From: Oscillospiraceae bacterium | Lineage (GTDB): Bacteria; Bacillota; Clostridia; Oscillospirales; Oscillospiraceae | Length of the DNA stretch: 49,978 nt | Direction of reading: 5' to 3' | NCBI GenBank assembly: GCA_015067885.1 | Contig: SVLO01000012.1 | Coordinates: forward strand, 1-49,978 | In this document: one piece after another, positions 7,168-15,331 of the stretch | How the letters are laid out: every line of letters starts with the position of its first letter | Position numbering within the stretch: the stretch's first letter is position 1 | The notes under the pieces: generated by a model | Database searches by the model: none | What the model was told of the DNA's origin: nothing | What the model saw: the letters and a program-made list of their open reading frames with translations, nothing else | Position numbers and translations under genes: made by a program

Positions 7168-7202
7168 TTTCGACCTGCTTTTTCCAAAAAATGGAATATA
7201 AT
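7168..7202 (+). promoter_or_regulatory. Spo0A-type promoter of spoIIE
   Basis: A consensus -10 (TATAAT, 7197-7202) has no -35 at normal distance. Instead TCGACC sits at 7170-7175, 21 bases upstream, inside TTTCGACC. That sequence is one base off the reverse-complement 0A box TTCGNCA. The wide spacing plus a 0A box is the layout known for the Spo0A-activated spoIIE and spoIIG promoters of Bacillus subtilis. Spo0A control is inferred. Confidence 0.6.
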
Positions 7203-7248
7203 GCCATCGAAGGGGACAAGCAGGTCCCCCAGGCAGGAGGAACGGATT

Positions 7249-9585
7249 ATGGCAACAATGGAGAAATTTCGCACCAAATTGGCCCGGACCCGGGCGGAAT
7301 CGACCCGGTCGGGCCGGGTGGTGCTGGGTGTGCCCGCCATACTGAAGGGGATGCGGGCAGGGTGTTATTGGTTGTTGGGGGCGGTGCTGTCCGGCGCGGT
7401 GGTGTTTGGCGGCAGCGCGCCCTTTGGGGTGGCCCTGGTGGGCGGTGCCGGGTCGGGGCTGAATGCGGCCGCGGCCCTGCTGGGGGCTGTGATGGGTTAT
7501 GTGGCGCTGCTTGGTTTGGTGGAGGGCTTACGGTATGTATCCGCCGCCATTCTGACCTTTGCGGTGGCCTTTGCTTTCTGCGATACCAAACTGTACCGCG
7601 CCCCATGGACCATGCCGGTGGCGGCGGCGGCCATGAGCGGCTGCGCGGGATTTATTTACCTGACCCAGACGGGATGGCGCGCCCCGGATATGATTTACTT
7701 CGCACTGGAGCTGGGTCTGACCGCTCTGTTCGCCTACGGCTTTCGCCTGGCCCTGGCCCAATCGGGACATAGGGAGCCTGAGCAGCAGCGGCAGGTGGGT
7801 CAGGCGCTGCTGCTGACGGCGGTGCTGATCAGCCTGTCGTCCCTGACTGCGTTTGGGCAAGTGGGCGCAGGACGCATTTTAGCCGGTGCCGTGGTGCTGT
7901 TTGCCGCCTGCCGACAGGGCGTGGGCGCCGGTGCGGCCTGGGGCGTACTGTTGGGCCTGGCTATGGACATTGCCGGGGGGCAGACGCCGCTGTACGTTAT
8001 GTGCATGGGGGTCGGCGGTCTAGTCGGCGGACTGTGTGCCGGGCGGCGGCTGGGCGCGGCCATTGGCTTTGTGGCGGCCGGCGCGGCCACGATTTTGTGG
8101 ACCTGGGCCGGACAGCCGCGGGGCGCGGTGCTGTTTGAACTGGCGGTGGCCGCGGTGGTGTTTATGGCAGTTCCGCCCAAGCTGCTGGAGCGGGCGGGCA
8201 GCCTGCTTCGGGAGGGGGACACGCAGGTGCGGGACGGCGCACGGGACTATGTCAGCGCGCGCCTGGCCGCGGCGGCCCAGGCATTTCAAACTCTGCATGA
8301 AACCATGCGCTCGGCCTTTCACAGGACAAATTCCAACGACGGCGATACGGCCAGCGTGTTTGACCGGACGGCGGACAAGGTGTGCCGTGGCTGCACCCTG
8401 CGCAGCACCTGCTGGGAGCGCGACTACATCACTACGGTCAACGCCCTGAACGACGCCACGGGGGCCATGCTGCGCCGTGGCAAGGCGGAGGCGACGGATT
8501 TTCCTGCCTACTTTTCCGGCCGGTGCATCCGATTTCGGGAGTTTTTGACGGCGGTCAACCGGGAGCTGACCGAGTTGCTTCGCCGCAGACAGTATGCAAG
8601 CCGCGTCCGGGACAGCCGCAGAGCGGTGTGTAATCAGTACGGTCAGATGTCCCGCCTGCTGGCCGAGGCGGCCCAGGAGCTGGGTCAACCTCTCACGGCA
8701 GATGCCGCCCGCCAGCGGCGCCTGCGCCAGCATTTGGCTGTGCTGGGGCTGGAGGGGGATGGGGCGGTATTCTATGACCGGGACCATCATTTGCGCCTGC
8801 GCGTTTGCGGCCCGGCGGCAGACCGCCTGGCGGGAGAGCGGGAGCGGGCGGTCCTTGCCGACCTGATGGGGGTACCCATGCATTTGCTGGAGCAGAGCGA
8901 ACAGGTGCTGACCCTTGCCCAAAGCGAACCCTTCATGGCGGTGGCCGGCATTGCCGCCCGGAAAAAGGACCGGGAGGCGGTCAGCGGCGATGCGGGGACC
9001 TGGTTCAAGCAGGAAAACGGCCAGCTCTATATGCTCCTGTGCGACGGCATGGGCAGCGGGGCGGGCGCCAACCGGGAAAGCGGCCTTGCCGTGCGGCTGC
9101 TGGAGCAGTTTTTGAAGGCGGGGGTGGAAACGGAAAACGCCCTGACCATTCTGAATGGCGCCCTGTCCCTGCGCGGCGAGGAGGAGGGGGGCTTTACCAC
9201 CGTGGATCTGCTGCAGATAGACCTGTTCACCGGTCGGGCGGCAGTGTGGAAGCTGGGTGCCGCCCCCACCTATATCCGCACCGCTGCCGGGGTGCGGCGG
9301 GTCAGTGCAAACTCCCTGCCGGCGGGGGTGGAACAGGGTGGCGGCCGCCCCGACTGTACCCGGTTGACCCTTACGGAAGGGGACTGGGTGCTGATGGTCA
9401 GCGACGGGGTCTGCCCCGACGGGGAGGACGCGGCCCTGCGCACGCTGCTGGCGGAATTCAAGGGGGACAGCCCCAAGGAATTGGCCAGGATCGCCCTGGA
9501 GCATCAGGGGGAGAAAGCGGGGACGGATGATCGCACCGTGCTGGCAGTGCGGCTGGCCCGCAGGCCGGAGTGCAGAGAAAATTGA
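7249..9585 (+). CDS. spoIIE: stage II sporulation protein E (phosphatase)
   Basis: A 778-residue protein. The first 300 or so residues are hydrophobic and form the multi-span membrane anchor. A cytoplasmic linker follows with a CRGCTLRSTCW cysteine cluster, then a C-terminal PP2C-type phosphatase domain. The phosphatase shows DGMGSG (599-604), SDG (Asp719) and DDRT (760-763), which supply the metal-binding acids. In Bacillus, SpoIIE dephosphorylates SpoIIAA to release sigma-F in the forespore and acts at the polar septum with FtsZ. The ATG at 7249 follows GCAGGAGGAAC. Length is close to the Bacillus protein (827). The promoter layout also points to Spo0A activation. Confidence 0.96.
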   Translation: MATMEKFRTKLARTRAESTRSGRVVLGVPAILKGMRAGCYWLLGAVLSGAVVFGGSAPFGVALVGGAGSGLNAAAALLGAVMGYVALLGLVEGLRYVSAAILTFAVAFAFCDTKLYRAPWTMPVAAAAMSGCAGFIYLTQTGWRAPDMIYFALELGLTALFAYGFRLALAQSGHREPEQQRQVGQALLLTAVLISLSSLTAFGQVGAGRILAGAVVLFAACRQGVGAGAAWGVLLGLAMDIAGGQTPLYVMCMGVGGLVGGLCAGRRLGAAIGFVAAGAATILWTWAGQPRGAVLFELAVAAVVFMAVPPKLLERAGSLLREGDTQVRDGARDYVSARLAAAAQAFQTLHETMRSAFHRTNSNDGDTASVFDRTADKVCRGCTLRSTCWERDYITTVNALNDATGAMLRRGKAEATDFPAYFSGRCIRFREFLTAVNRELTELLRRRQYASRVRDSRRAVCNQYGQMSRLLAEAAQELGQPLTADAARQRRLRQHLAVLGLEGDGAVFYDRDHHLRLRVCGPAADRLAGERERAVLADLMGVPMHLLEQSEQVLTLAQSEPFMAVAGIAARKKDREAVSGDAGTWFKQENGQLYMLLCDGMGSGAGANRESGLAVRLLEQFLKAGVETENALTILNGALSLRGEEEGGFTTVDLLQIDLFTGRAAVWKLGAAPTYIRTAAGVRRVSANSLPAGVEQGGGRPDCTRLTLTEGDWVLMVSDGVCPDGEDAALRTLLAEFKGDSPKELARIALEHQGEKAGTDDRTVLAVRLARRPECREN

Positions 9586-9601
9586 AATAATTATTATTGA
9601 T

Positions 9602-9805
9602 AAAACGCAAAAAGCATGGTGTCCTAATAGAGCCAAACTAATTGAATCACAGGACAAGGATTCTTATTTCTTTCAAGGGATAAGTCTACCCTTTTGCGCC
9701 GTTATATCCAGAATTTGTAAAAATGCAAATTCCAATTGGTGATGGTGCAGGTTTATTCTTGTCCGAATCAATTAGTTTGGCGACTATCGGAGTTTGCGTT
9801 TTTAT
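9602..9805. repeat. MITE-like element with long imperfect terminal inverted repeats
   Basis: Two arms of roughly 50 bases (about 9602-9658 and 9758-9804) are imperfect inverted copies. The core gccaaactaattga(a/t)tc is nearly identical, flanked by matching ggacaag and aaaacgcaaa segments. The roughly 100 bases between them hold no gene. The size and long terminal repeats resemble a non-autonomous transposable element, and TA at each end would fit a Tc1/mariner or IS630-type insertion. A structured RNA is the alternative. Together with the sequence to 9933 it explains most of a 348-base gene-free gap. Confidence 0.5.
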
Positions 9806-9834
9806 GCGCCTGCTTCGGTGGGCGCTTTTTTTAT
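9805..9834 (+). terminator. possible terminator upstream of the orphan membrane protein
   Basis: GCGCC and GGCGC form a short stem around a TTCG-like loop (9805-9824), followed by a run of seven T. It lies far from spoIIE but could end its transcript. Confidence 0.55.
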
Positions 9835-9933
9835 TTTCTGGGCGAAAGGAGGGGAAACGATACACCGGGCAAAAAAGCGCCGAAGAAAGACAAATAAAAA
9901 GAAAGAAGATGGTTTGATATAAAAAATATAATT

Positions 9934-10365
9934 ATGTCAACCAAAGGCACGGCTACGGCCTACAAGAACATTTGCATGGTAACAGCCATTGTGCGGATTG
10001 TTATTGGTATGGTTGCACTGTTTTTTGCTTGTTTTATTGCGTCGGAAGTAAAGAACGGCACCGGAGCATTGGTTATTTTGTTCCCCGTTGGAGTGTATTC
10101 CCTGGTGGACGGGGTCATTAAACTTGTGAAAAGCTATGTTAGTGGTCAGACCTATTTGGAAGTGTATGAAGACAGATTTGTTGGAACGGGGATGCAGGGG
10201 ATGAAGGCGTTGAGCTTCAATATTGCTTTTTCCGGGGTTCACAATGTCTGCGTTGAGCGTAAGTTTTGGCTGCACATCTGCGCAAGCGGCGGTACATACA
10301 AGGTTATGACGAACGAAAAAACGGCAGCAGAGGTATGTGAGTATTTCACCAGGATTAAGGGTTGA
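9934..10365 (+). CDS. hypothetical membrane protein
   Basis: A 143-residue protein with two N-terminal hydrophobic spans (about residues 14-36 and 43-62). A C-terminal domain of about 75 residues follows, beginning SGQTYLEVYEDRFVGTGM. The beta-rich pattern (EVYEDRFVGTG, FSGVHNVCVERKFWLHI, GTYKVMTNEKTAAEV) resembles small PH-like domains that follow membrane helices in other bacterial proteins, but I cannot name a family. Its codon use is more AT-rich than its neighbours, and the ribosome site before the ATG is poor. It lies beside a MITE-like repeat, so recent acquisition is possible. The fhs promoter overlaps its stop codon. Confidence 0.65.
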   Translation: MSTKGTATAYKNICMVTAIVRIVIGMVALFFACFIASEVKNGTGALVILFPVGVYSLVDGVIKLVKSYVSGQTYLEVYEDRFVGTGMQGMKALSFNIAFSGVHNVCVERKFWLHICASGGTYKVMTNEKTAAEVCEYFTRIKG

Positions 10366-10391
10366 CAAAATCGGACGGCTTGTGATATGTT
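10362..10391 (+). promoter_or_regulatory. promoter of the fhs transcript
   Basis: TTGACA (10362-10367), an 18-base spacer and TATGTT (10386-10391). The -35 overlaps the stop codon of the upstream gene, and transcription would start just before the riboswitch. Confidence 0.65.
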
Positions 10392-10397
10392 TAACAA

Positions 10398-10480
10398 GGT
10401 CATATAACTGACGGAAGTGGATGGACCACGTGGAGTATGACCCGGCTGAACGCCAAAAATGCCGACCGTCTGGGCGCACC
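10398..10480 (+). promoter_or_regulatory. ZTP (pfl-type) riboswitch
   Basis: The leader contains the conserved segments of the pfl/ZTP aptamer: ATAACTGACGGAAGTGG, GGACCACGTGGAGTATGACC and, after a variable linker, GCCGACCGTCTGGGC. This class senses the purine intermediate ZTP (and AICAR monophosphate), which builds up when 10-formyl-tetrahydrofolate runs short. It commonly precedes fhs, purH and folD. Here it directly precedes fhs, whose product makes 10-formyl-THF. The 3' aptamer strand (CTGGGC) is also the 5' arm of the terminator, so ligand binding would prevent termination. The class call is from remembered motifs, not a model search. Confidence 0.85.
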
Positions 10481-10506
10481 GAATTTTTGGTGCGCCCTTA
10501 TTTTAT
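10472..10506 (+). terminator. riboswitch-controlled terminator before fhs
   Basis: GGGCGCACC (10472-10480) pairs with GGTGCGCCC (10489-10497), followed by TTATTTTAT. Its first bases overlap the aptamer's GGGC, which makes the two folds mutually exclusive. Confidence 0.85.
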
Positions 10507-10538
10507 ACCATGGATCATTTTGAAGGAGGACACCACCT

Positions 10539-12206
10539 ATGATGACCGATATCGAAATTGCTCAGAGTACGCAAATGCTGCCCATTTCCGACGTTGCCAA
10601 GCGTTTGGGCGTGGACGAGGACTGCATGGAGCTGTACGGCCGCTATAAGGCCAAGGTGGACATCACCGCTCTGCGGGCTACCCCCCGCAAGGGTAAGCTG
10701 ATTTTGGTCACTGCCATCAACCCCACCCCCGCCGGTGAGGGCAAGACCACCACCAGCGTGGGTCTGGCGGACGCTTTGGCTAAACTGGACAAGAACGTAT
10801 GCCTTGCCCTGCGGGAGCCGTCCCTGGGTCCCGTGTTCGGGGTCAAGGGCGGCGCCGCCGGCGGCGGCATGGCCCAGGTGGTGCCTATGGAGGATATCAA
10901 CCTGCACTTCACCGGCGACTTCCACGCCATCGGCGCGGCCAACAACCTGCTGGCCGCCATGCTGGATAACCACATTCAGCAGGGCAACGCCCTGGGCATT
11001 GACGTCAAGCGCATCACCTGGAAGCGCTGCGTGGATATGAATGACCGGCAGCTGCGCAACATCATCAACGGTCTGGGTGGCCGGATGCAGGGCGTACCCC
11101 GTGAGGACGGTTTTGACATCACCGTGGCCAGCGAGATCATGGCCGTGCTGTGCCTTGCCAGCGACCTTGTGGACCTGAAGGCCCGGCTGGGCCGCATGGT
11201 GGTGGGCTACACTTTTGACGATAAGCCCGTGCTGGCCAGCGATCTGAAGGCGGAGGGCGCCATGACCGCCCTGCTGAAGGACGCCATCAAGCCCAACCTG
11301 GTCCAGACCCTGGAGCATACCCCCGCCTTTGTCCATGGCGGTCCCTTTGCCAACATCGCCCACGGCTGCAACTCCGTTTCCGCCACCGACACCGCCCTGA
11401 AGCTGGCTGACTACGTGGTGACCGAGGCGGGCTTCGGCGCCGATCTGGGCGCGGAGAAGTTCCTGGACATCAAGTGCCGTGCCGCCGGGCTGCGCCCCGA
11501 CGCCGTGGTCATCGTGGCCACCGTCCGCGCCCTGAAGTACAACGGCGGCGTGGCCAAGGCCGACCTGGCTGCCGAGAACCTGGAGGCCCTGGAGCGTGGT
11601 CTGCCCAACCTGCTCAAGCACGTGGAAAACATTACCCGGGTCTACGGCCTGCCCGCCGTGGTTGCCATCAACCGCTTCCTGCAGGATACCGAGGCCGAGC
11701 TGGAGCTGATCCGTAGCAGTTGCGCCAAGTACGGCGTCAATGTAGCCCTGTCCGAGGTGTGGGCCAAGGGCGGCGAGGGCGGCCTGGAGTTGGGTCGTGA
11801 GGTGCTGCGCAGCATCGAGCAGGGGGAGAACAACTTCCGCTTTGCCTACGAGGTGGACCAGCCCATCAAGGCCAAGATCGAGGACATTGCCCGCAAGATC
11901 TACGGTGCCGACGGCGTGGACTTCTCCGCCGCCGCCAGCAAAGAGATCGCCCGGCTGGAGGGACTTGGCTACGGCAACCTGCCCGTGTGCATGGCCAAGA
12001 CCCAGTACTCCCTGTCCGATGACCCCACCAAGCTGGGCGCGCCCAAGGGCTTCCGCATCACCGTGAATAAGGTGAAGGTGTCCGCCGGTGCTGGCTTTGT
12101 GGTCGCCCTGACGGGTGAGATCATGACCATGCCCGGCCTGCCCAAGGTACCCGCCGCCGAGAAGATCGACGTGGACGCCGACGGTAAGATCACCGGCCTG
12201 TTCTGA
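10539..12206 (+). CDS. fhs: formate-tetrahydrofolate ligase
   Basis: A 555-residue enzyme that joins formate to tetrahydrofolate using ATP, giving 10-formyl-THF for purine synthesis and one-carbon metabolism. The P-loop is [10 protein letters not shown] (62-71). Family blocks include [35 protein letters not shown] and a C-terminal [15 protein letters not shown]. Length is standard for the family. GAAGGAGGA lies 8 bases before the first of two adjacent ATG codons. It is a single-gene unit between a ZTP riboswitch and a strong terminator. Identification is certain. Confidence 0.98.
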   Translation: MMTDIEIAQSTQMLPISDVAKRLGVDEDCMELYGRYKAKVDITALRATPRKGKLILVTAINPTPAGEGKTTTSVGLADALAKLDKNVCLALREPSLGPVFGVKGGAAGGGMAQVVPMEDINLHFTGDFHAIGAANNLLAAMLDNHIQQGNALGIDVKRITWKRCVDMNDRQLRNIINGLGGRMQGVPREDGFDITVASEIMAVLCLASDLVDLKARLGRMVVGYTFDDKPVLASDLKAEGAMTALLKDAIKPNLVQTLEHTPAFVHGGPFANIAHGCNSVSATDTALKLADYVVTEAGFGADLGAEKFLDIKCRAAGLRPDAVVIVATVRALKYNGGVAKADLAAENLEALERGLPNLLKHVENITRVYGLPAVVAINRFLQDTEAELELIRSSCAKYGVNVALSEVWAKGGEGGLELGREVLRSIEQGENNFRFAYEVDQPIKAKIEDIARKIYGADGVDFSAAASKEIARLEGLGYGNLPVCMAKTQYSLSDDPTKLGAPKGFRITVNKVKVSAGAGFVVALTGEIMTMPGLPKVPAAEKIDVDADGKITGLF

Positions 12207-12219
12207 TAAAAAGCAAAAG

Positions 12220-12252
12220 AAAACCGCTGCCCGACCGGGCAGCGGTTTTTTG
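12220..12252 (+). terminator. terminator after fhs
   Basis: AAAACCGCTGCCC pairs with GGGCAGCGGTTTT around GACC, followed by further T. It may also serve the leftward regulator gene. Confidence 0.9.
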
Positions 12253-12265
12253 TGTAAAAATCAGC

Positions 12266-12508
12266 TTACAGGTTGCCCAAACGCCTGGCACAGGCGGTGC
12301 AGACGTTCTTGCCGTGGAAGGTGATGACGTCCCGGGCATCCTCACAGAAAATACAAGCAGGCTCGTACTTGCGCAGGATGATGGTAGAGCCGTCCACGTA
12401 AATCTCCAGCGCGTCCTTGGGGGCGATGTCCAACGTGTTGCGCAGCTCGATAGGCAGGACGATGCGACCCAGCTCGTCTACTTTACGCACGATACCGGTG
12501 GATTTCAT
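12266..12508 (-). CDS. AbrB/SpoVT-type transition-state regulator
   Basis: An 80-residue protein. Residues 1-48 form the swapped-hairpin AbrB DNA-binding domain (STGIVRKVDELGRIVLPIEL, then YVDGSTIILRKY). The C-terminal segment carries two Cys pairs (CIFCED and CTACAR), typical of clostridial AbrB paralogues and suggestive of a bound metal. In Firmicutes such proteins control the shift from growth to stationary phase and sporulation genes. It is divergent from spmAB. Whether it equals Bacillus AbrB, Abh or SpoVT in role cannot be settled from sequence alone. Confidence 0.9.
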   Translation of the reverse strand: MKSTGIVRKVDELGRIVLPIELRNTLDIAPKDALEIYVDGSTIILRKYEPACIFCEDARDVITFHGKNVCTACARRLGNL

Positions 12509-12555
12509 GGAAAATCAAATCCTTTCTGTATGAGTTTTATTTTGTATCTGTCTCC

Positions 12556-12583
12556 ATTATATAAAACCATTTTTGGATGTCAA
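12556..12583 (-). promoter_or_regulatory. promoter of the AbrB-family gene
   Basis: On the minus strand TTGACA (12583-12578), a 16-base spacer and TATAAT (12561-12556). Both hexamers are perfect consensus. Confidence 0.85.
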
Positions 12584-12644
12584 CGGAAAAATATGAAAAA
12601 TTTGTAAATTACATCAATTTTTTGCCAACAAAAGGAAAAATATG

Positions 12645-12675
12645 GAAAATTCGGCGGAGCGGAAGGACATACAAC
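12645..12675 (+). promoter_or_regulatory. possible sigma-E promoter of spmAB
   Basis: GAAAATT (12645-12651) and CATACAAC (12668-12675) each differ by one base from the Bacillus sigma-E elements KMATATT and CATACAHT. The spacer is 16 bases, slightly long. Bacillus spmAB is a sigma-E gene pair, which supports the call; the match alone is modest. Confidence 0.4.
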
Positions 12676-12716
12676 GGCTGGAGAGGCCATATAAGTGGGG
12701 CAGAGGAGGGATGGAT

Positions 12717-13295
12717 GTGACCATGTCGGTGGTATGGACGGCCATGGTAGCCGTGGCGGTGCTGTGCGGGGCGGCCACAGGGCGGACGGAGCAGGTGGCG
12801 GCCGGGGCCATGGAGGGGGCGAAGGCGGCGGTGGAGTTGTGCCTTGGAATGGGCGGTACGCTGTGCCTGTGGACCGGCGTGATGGAGGTCATGCGCCGCT
12901 CGGGTCTTTCCCAAAAGCTGGGGCGGCTGCTGGGGCCTGTGCTGCGGCGTCTGTACCCCGGCGAAGATAAGCGGACGCTGGATCACGTTGCGGCAAACGC
13001 CTCGGCCAATCTGCTGGGGCTGGGCAACGCGGCAACACCCCTTGGTATCGAGGCGGCCAAGGGCATGGCCCGTCGCAGCGGCGGAAGAGCCGGTGATAAC
13101 CTGTGTATGCTGGTGGTGTGCAACACCGCCTCCGTCCAACTGCTGCCTACCACGGTGGCGGCGGTGCGCGGTGCGGCGGGAAGCGCCAACCCCTTTGACA
13201 TTTTGCCGGCGGTGTGGCTGGCCTCGGCCCTGTCGGTGCTGGCGGGCATCGGGGCGGTAAAGCTGCTGGGCCGGGTGTGGAGGTTTGCGGAATGA
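12717..13295 (+). CDS. spmA: spore maturation protein A
   Basis: About 192 residues, membrane-embedded, with the nucleoside-recognition (Gate) domain seen in SpmA/SpmB. The conserved ANASANLLGLGNAATPLGIE block is near the middle, followed by NTASVQLLPTTVAA. In Bacillus, SpmA and SpmB are needed for spore core dehydration and heat resistance; the transported substrate is unknown. GAGGAGGG lies 7 bases before the GTG at 12717, so I prefer that start. An ATG at 12711 is too close to the ribosome site, and one at 12723 is also in frame. The stop codon overlaps the spmB start. Confidence 0.93.
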   Translation: MTMSVVWTAMVAVAVLCGAATGRTEQVAAGAMEGAKAAVELCLGMGGTLCLWTGVMEVMRRSGLSQKLGRLLGPVLRRLYPGEDKRTLDHVAANASANLLGLGNAATPLGIEAAKGMARRSGGRAGDNLCMLVVCNTASVQLLPTTVAAVRGAAGSANPFDILPAVWLASALSVLAGIGAVKLLGRVWRFAE

Positions 13296-13825
13296 TGGCT
13301 GTGCTGACCACCATGACGGTGCCGCTGATCTTGGCGGTGGTGGCTATCTATGCCCTGTGTAAGCGGGTAAACGTGTATGACGGTCTGCTCTGCGGGGCGG
13401 GGGAGGGACTGAACACCCTGGTGCGCATCGTGCCGTCCCTGATCGCGCTGCTGACGGCGGTGTATATGCTGCGGGCCTCCGGTGTTCTGGAGCTGGCGGC
13501 GGACTTGCTCGCCCCGGTGCTGAACCGGCTGGGCATCCCGGCGGAAACCGTGGGATTGATGCTGGTGCGGCCTGTCAGCGGCAGCGGGGCGCTTGGACTT
13601 GGCGCGGAGCTGATGGAAACCTATGGTCCGGACAGCTACGTTGGGCGGGTGACGGCGGTGATGCTGGGTTCCACGGAAACGACGTTTTATGCCATTGCCG
13701 CCTATTTCGGCGCGGCCCGTGTCAAAGGTACCCGCTACGTGGTTCCGGCGGCCCTGTGCGCGGATTTTGTGGGTTTTTGTGCCGCTGCCTGGGCGGTGCG
13801 GCTGTTTTTTGGAACAGGTGGATGA
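13292..13825 (+). CDS. spmB: spore maturation protein B
   Basis: A 177-residue membrane protein of the SpmB family with the Gate domain. Conserved features include the ALLTAVYMLRASG segment and RPVSGSGALG, then GSTETTFYAIAAYFGA. It starts inside the spmA stop (ATGA overlap) with GGAGG 8 bases upstream, so the two proteins are translationally coupled and probably act together. The length matches Bacillus SpmB. Confidence 0.95.
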   Translation: MMAVLTTMTVPLILAVVAIYALCKRVNVYDGLLCGAGEGLNTLVRIVPSLIALLTAVYMLRASGVLELAADLLAPVLNRLGIPAETVGLMLVRPVSGSGALGLGAELMETYGPDSYVGRVTAVMLGSTETTFYAIAAYFGAARVKGTRYVVPAALCADFVGFCAAAWAVRLFFGTGG

Positions 13826-13879
13826 CAGCGCCTGCTTTTTGTGGTATGATAAACTGAATTTATGTTGGGAGGTGGCGGT

Positions 13880-14713
13880 ATGGAAGTAAATCAAAATACC
13901 TTCCGCCTGCCCCGCCGACAGCGGGAGGCGCACAAGGGCGACTTCGGCCGCGTGCAGATATTTGCCGGCAGCGTCGGCTATACCGGCGCACCGGTGCTTG
14001 CTGCCCGGGCCGCGGTGCGCACCGGTGCGGGCCTTGTCTTTGTGAATGTGCCAAAGGGTGTTTGGTCGGTGGTGGCTGCCAAGTGTGATGAGGCCATGGC
14101 ACGTCCGGCGCCCCGATGCCCCGCCAAGCTGTGCAGGCAAATGCACGGCTGCGACGCTGCGCTCATTGGTCCCGGCTTGGGGCGTGGCCGCCGGGCTGAA
14201 AAAGCGGTACACCGGCTGCTGCGTGAGCTGGAGGTCCCTGTGGTGCTGGATGCCGACGGACTCAACGCCGTTGCCGGGCATCTCGACCTGCTGGATCGCC
14301 GCGGCGCCGTCACGATTTTGACCCCGCATGAGGGGGAGTTTGCCCGGCTGTGCGGGTGCAAGCTGCCCGTTGCGGACCGGGAAGAGTCGGCCCGCCGCTT
14401 TGCCCGGGAACACAACTGTGTGCTGGTACTAAAGGGACACAGAACTGTCACCGCCGCCCCGGATGGTCGAGTGTGGGTCAACACCACCGGTAACCCCGGC
14501 ATGGCCAAAGGCGGCAGTGGTGACGTGCTGGCGGGTATGATCGTGGCCCTGTTGGGGCAGGGGTTTTCTCCGGAGCAAAGCGCCGCCATGGCGGTGTGGC
14601 TCCACGGCAGAGCGGGCGACCTGTGCGCCGCGGAGCTTGGGGAGTATGCCATGACCCCCGGCGACCTGCTGGCTGCGCTGCCCCGGGCCATGAAGGAATT
14701 GGAAGCGGATTAA
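13880..14713 (+). CDS. nnrD: ADP-dependent NAD(P)H-hydrate dehydratase
   Basis: A 277-residue ribokinase-fold enzyme that repairs damaged, hydrated NAD(P)H using ADP. The catalytic and nucleotide-binding motif KGGSGD is at 210-215 (Asp215), preceded by NTTGNPGMA. A GPGLGRG motif and LDADGLNA further mark the family. Only the dehydratase domain is present; the NnrE epimerase fused to it in many bacteria is absent. GGGAGG precedes the ATG at 13880. It is followed by a lipoprotein gene, alr and ndoA, an order close to the ydcC-alr-ndoA region of Bacillus. Confidence 0.93.
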   Translation: MEVNQNTFRLPRRQREAHKGDFGRVQIFAGSVGYTGAPVLAARAAVRTGAGLVFVNVPKGVWSVVAAKCDEAMARPAPRCPAKLCRQMHGCDAALIGPGLGRGRRAEKAVHRLLRELEVPVVLDADGLNAVAGHLDLLDRRGAVTILTPHEGEFARLCGCKLPVADREESARRFAREHNCVLVLKGHRTVTAAPDGRVWVNTTGNPGMAKGGSGDVLAGMIVALLGQGFSPEQSAAMAVWLHGRAGDLCAAELGEYAMTPGDLLAALPRAMKELEAD

Positions 14714-14730
14714 GAACTGGAGGAGTCGTT

Positions 14731-15306
14731 GTGCGCAAATCCCTTGTGATGTGCGTACTGATGATAAGCCTTTTGCTGACCGCCTGCGGCAGCAGAGGGA
14801 ACCAAACACCCACGGACCGGGCCCTGGCTCTGCGGGGGCAGTACCTGTCTGCCGGGGGCTGTACCGCCCGGATGCGGGTGACCGCCGACTACGGCCAGCG
14901 GGTCTATACCTATGTGGTGGACGCGCAGGTCCGTGGCGGGGAAACGGTGCTGACGGTGCGTCAGCCGGAGGAAATTGCCGGCATCACCGCCCACCTGCAA
15001 CAGGGTGAGAGCTTTTTGAGCTATGATGGCGTTATGCTGGAAACCGGTCCCCTGGCGGAGGACGGCCTGACCCCTCTGTCCGCCCTGGCCGCCCTTTTGG
15101 AGGCGGTTCGCAGCGGCTTTATCGACAGTTGCGGCACGCAAGGAGAAGAGCTTTACATCCTTTGCCGCGACCCGGCGGACCCGCCCGGAGATGGCCGGGA
15201 AACCGGACTGTGGTTTGGGATGGACGGTTGTCTGCTGCGGGGCGAGGTGTCGGTGGACGGACGGCGGGTCGTCCAATGTGAGTTTGAGGAATTTGCCCTG
15301 AATTGA
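14731..15306 (+). CDS. lipoprotein, positional counterpart of Bacillus YdcC
   Basis: A 191-residue exported lipoprotein. The signal peptide ends in the lipobox LLTAC (Cys19). The mature part looks like a single beta-rich domain (ARMRVTADYGQRVYTYVVDA, then a repeated strand pattern), which recalls LolA/DUF4367-like lipoproteins. It starts at a GTG 8 bases after GGAGGAG. In Bacillus a sporulation-associated lipoprotein gene, ydcC, sits directly before alr, and this gene has the same place. The functional equivalence is an inference from position and general shape, not from a motif. Confidence 0.7.
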   Translation: MRKSLVMCVLMISLLLTACGSRGNQTPTDRALALRGQYLSAGGCTARMRVTADYGQRVYTYVVDAQVRGGETVLTVRQPEEIAGITAHLQQGESFLSYDGVMLETGPLAEDGLTPLSALAALLEAVRSGFIDSCGTQGEELYILCRDPADPPGDGRETGLWFGMDGCLLRGEVSVDGRRVVQCEFEEFALN

Positions 15307-15331
15307 ACGGGTTACGAAAGAGGCGTTGACC

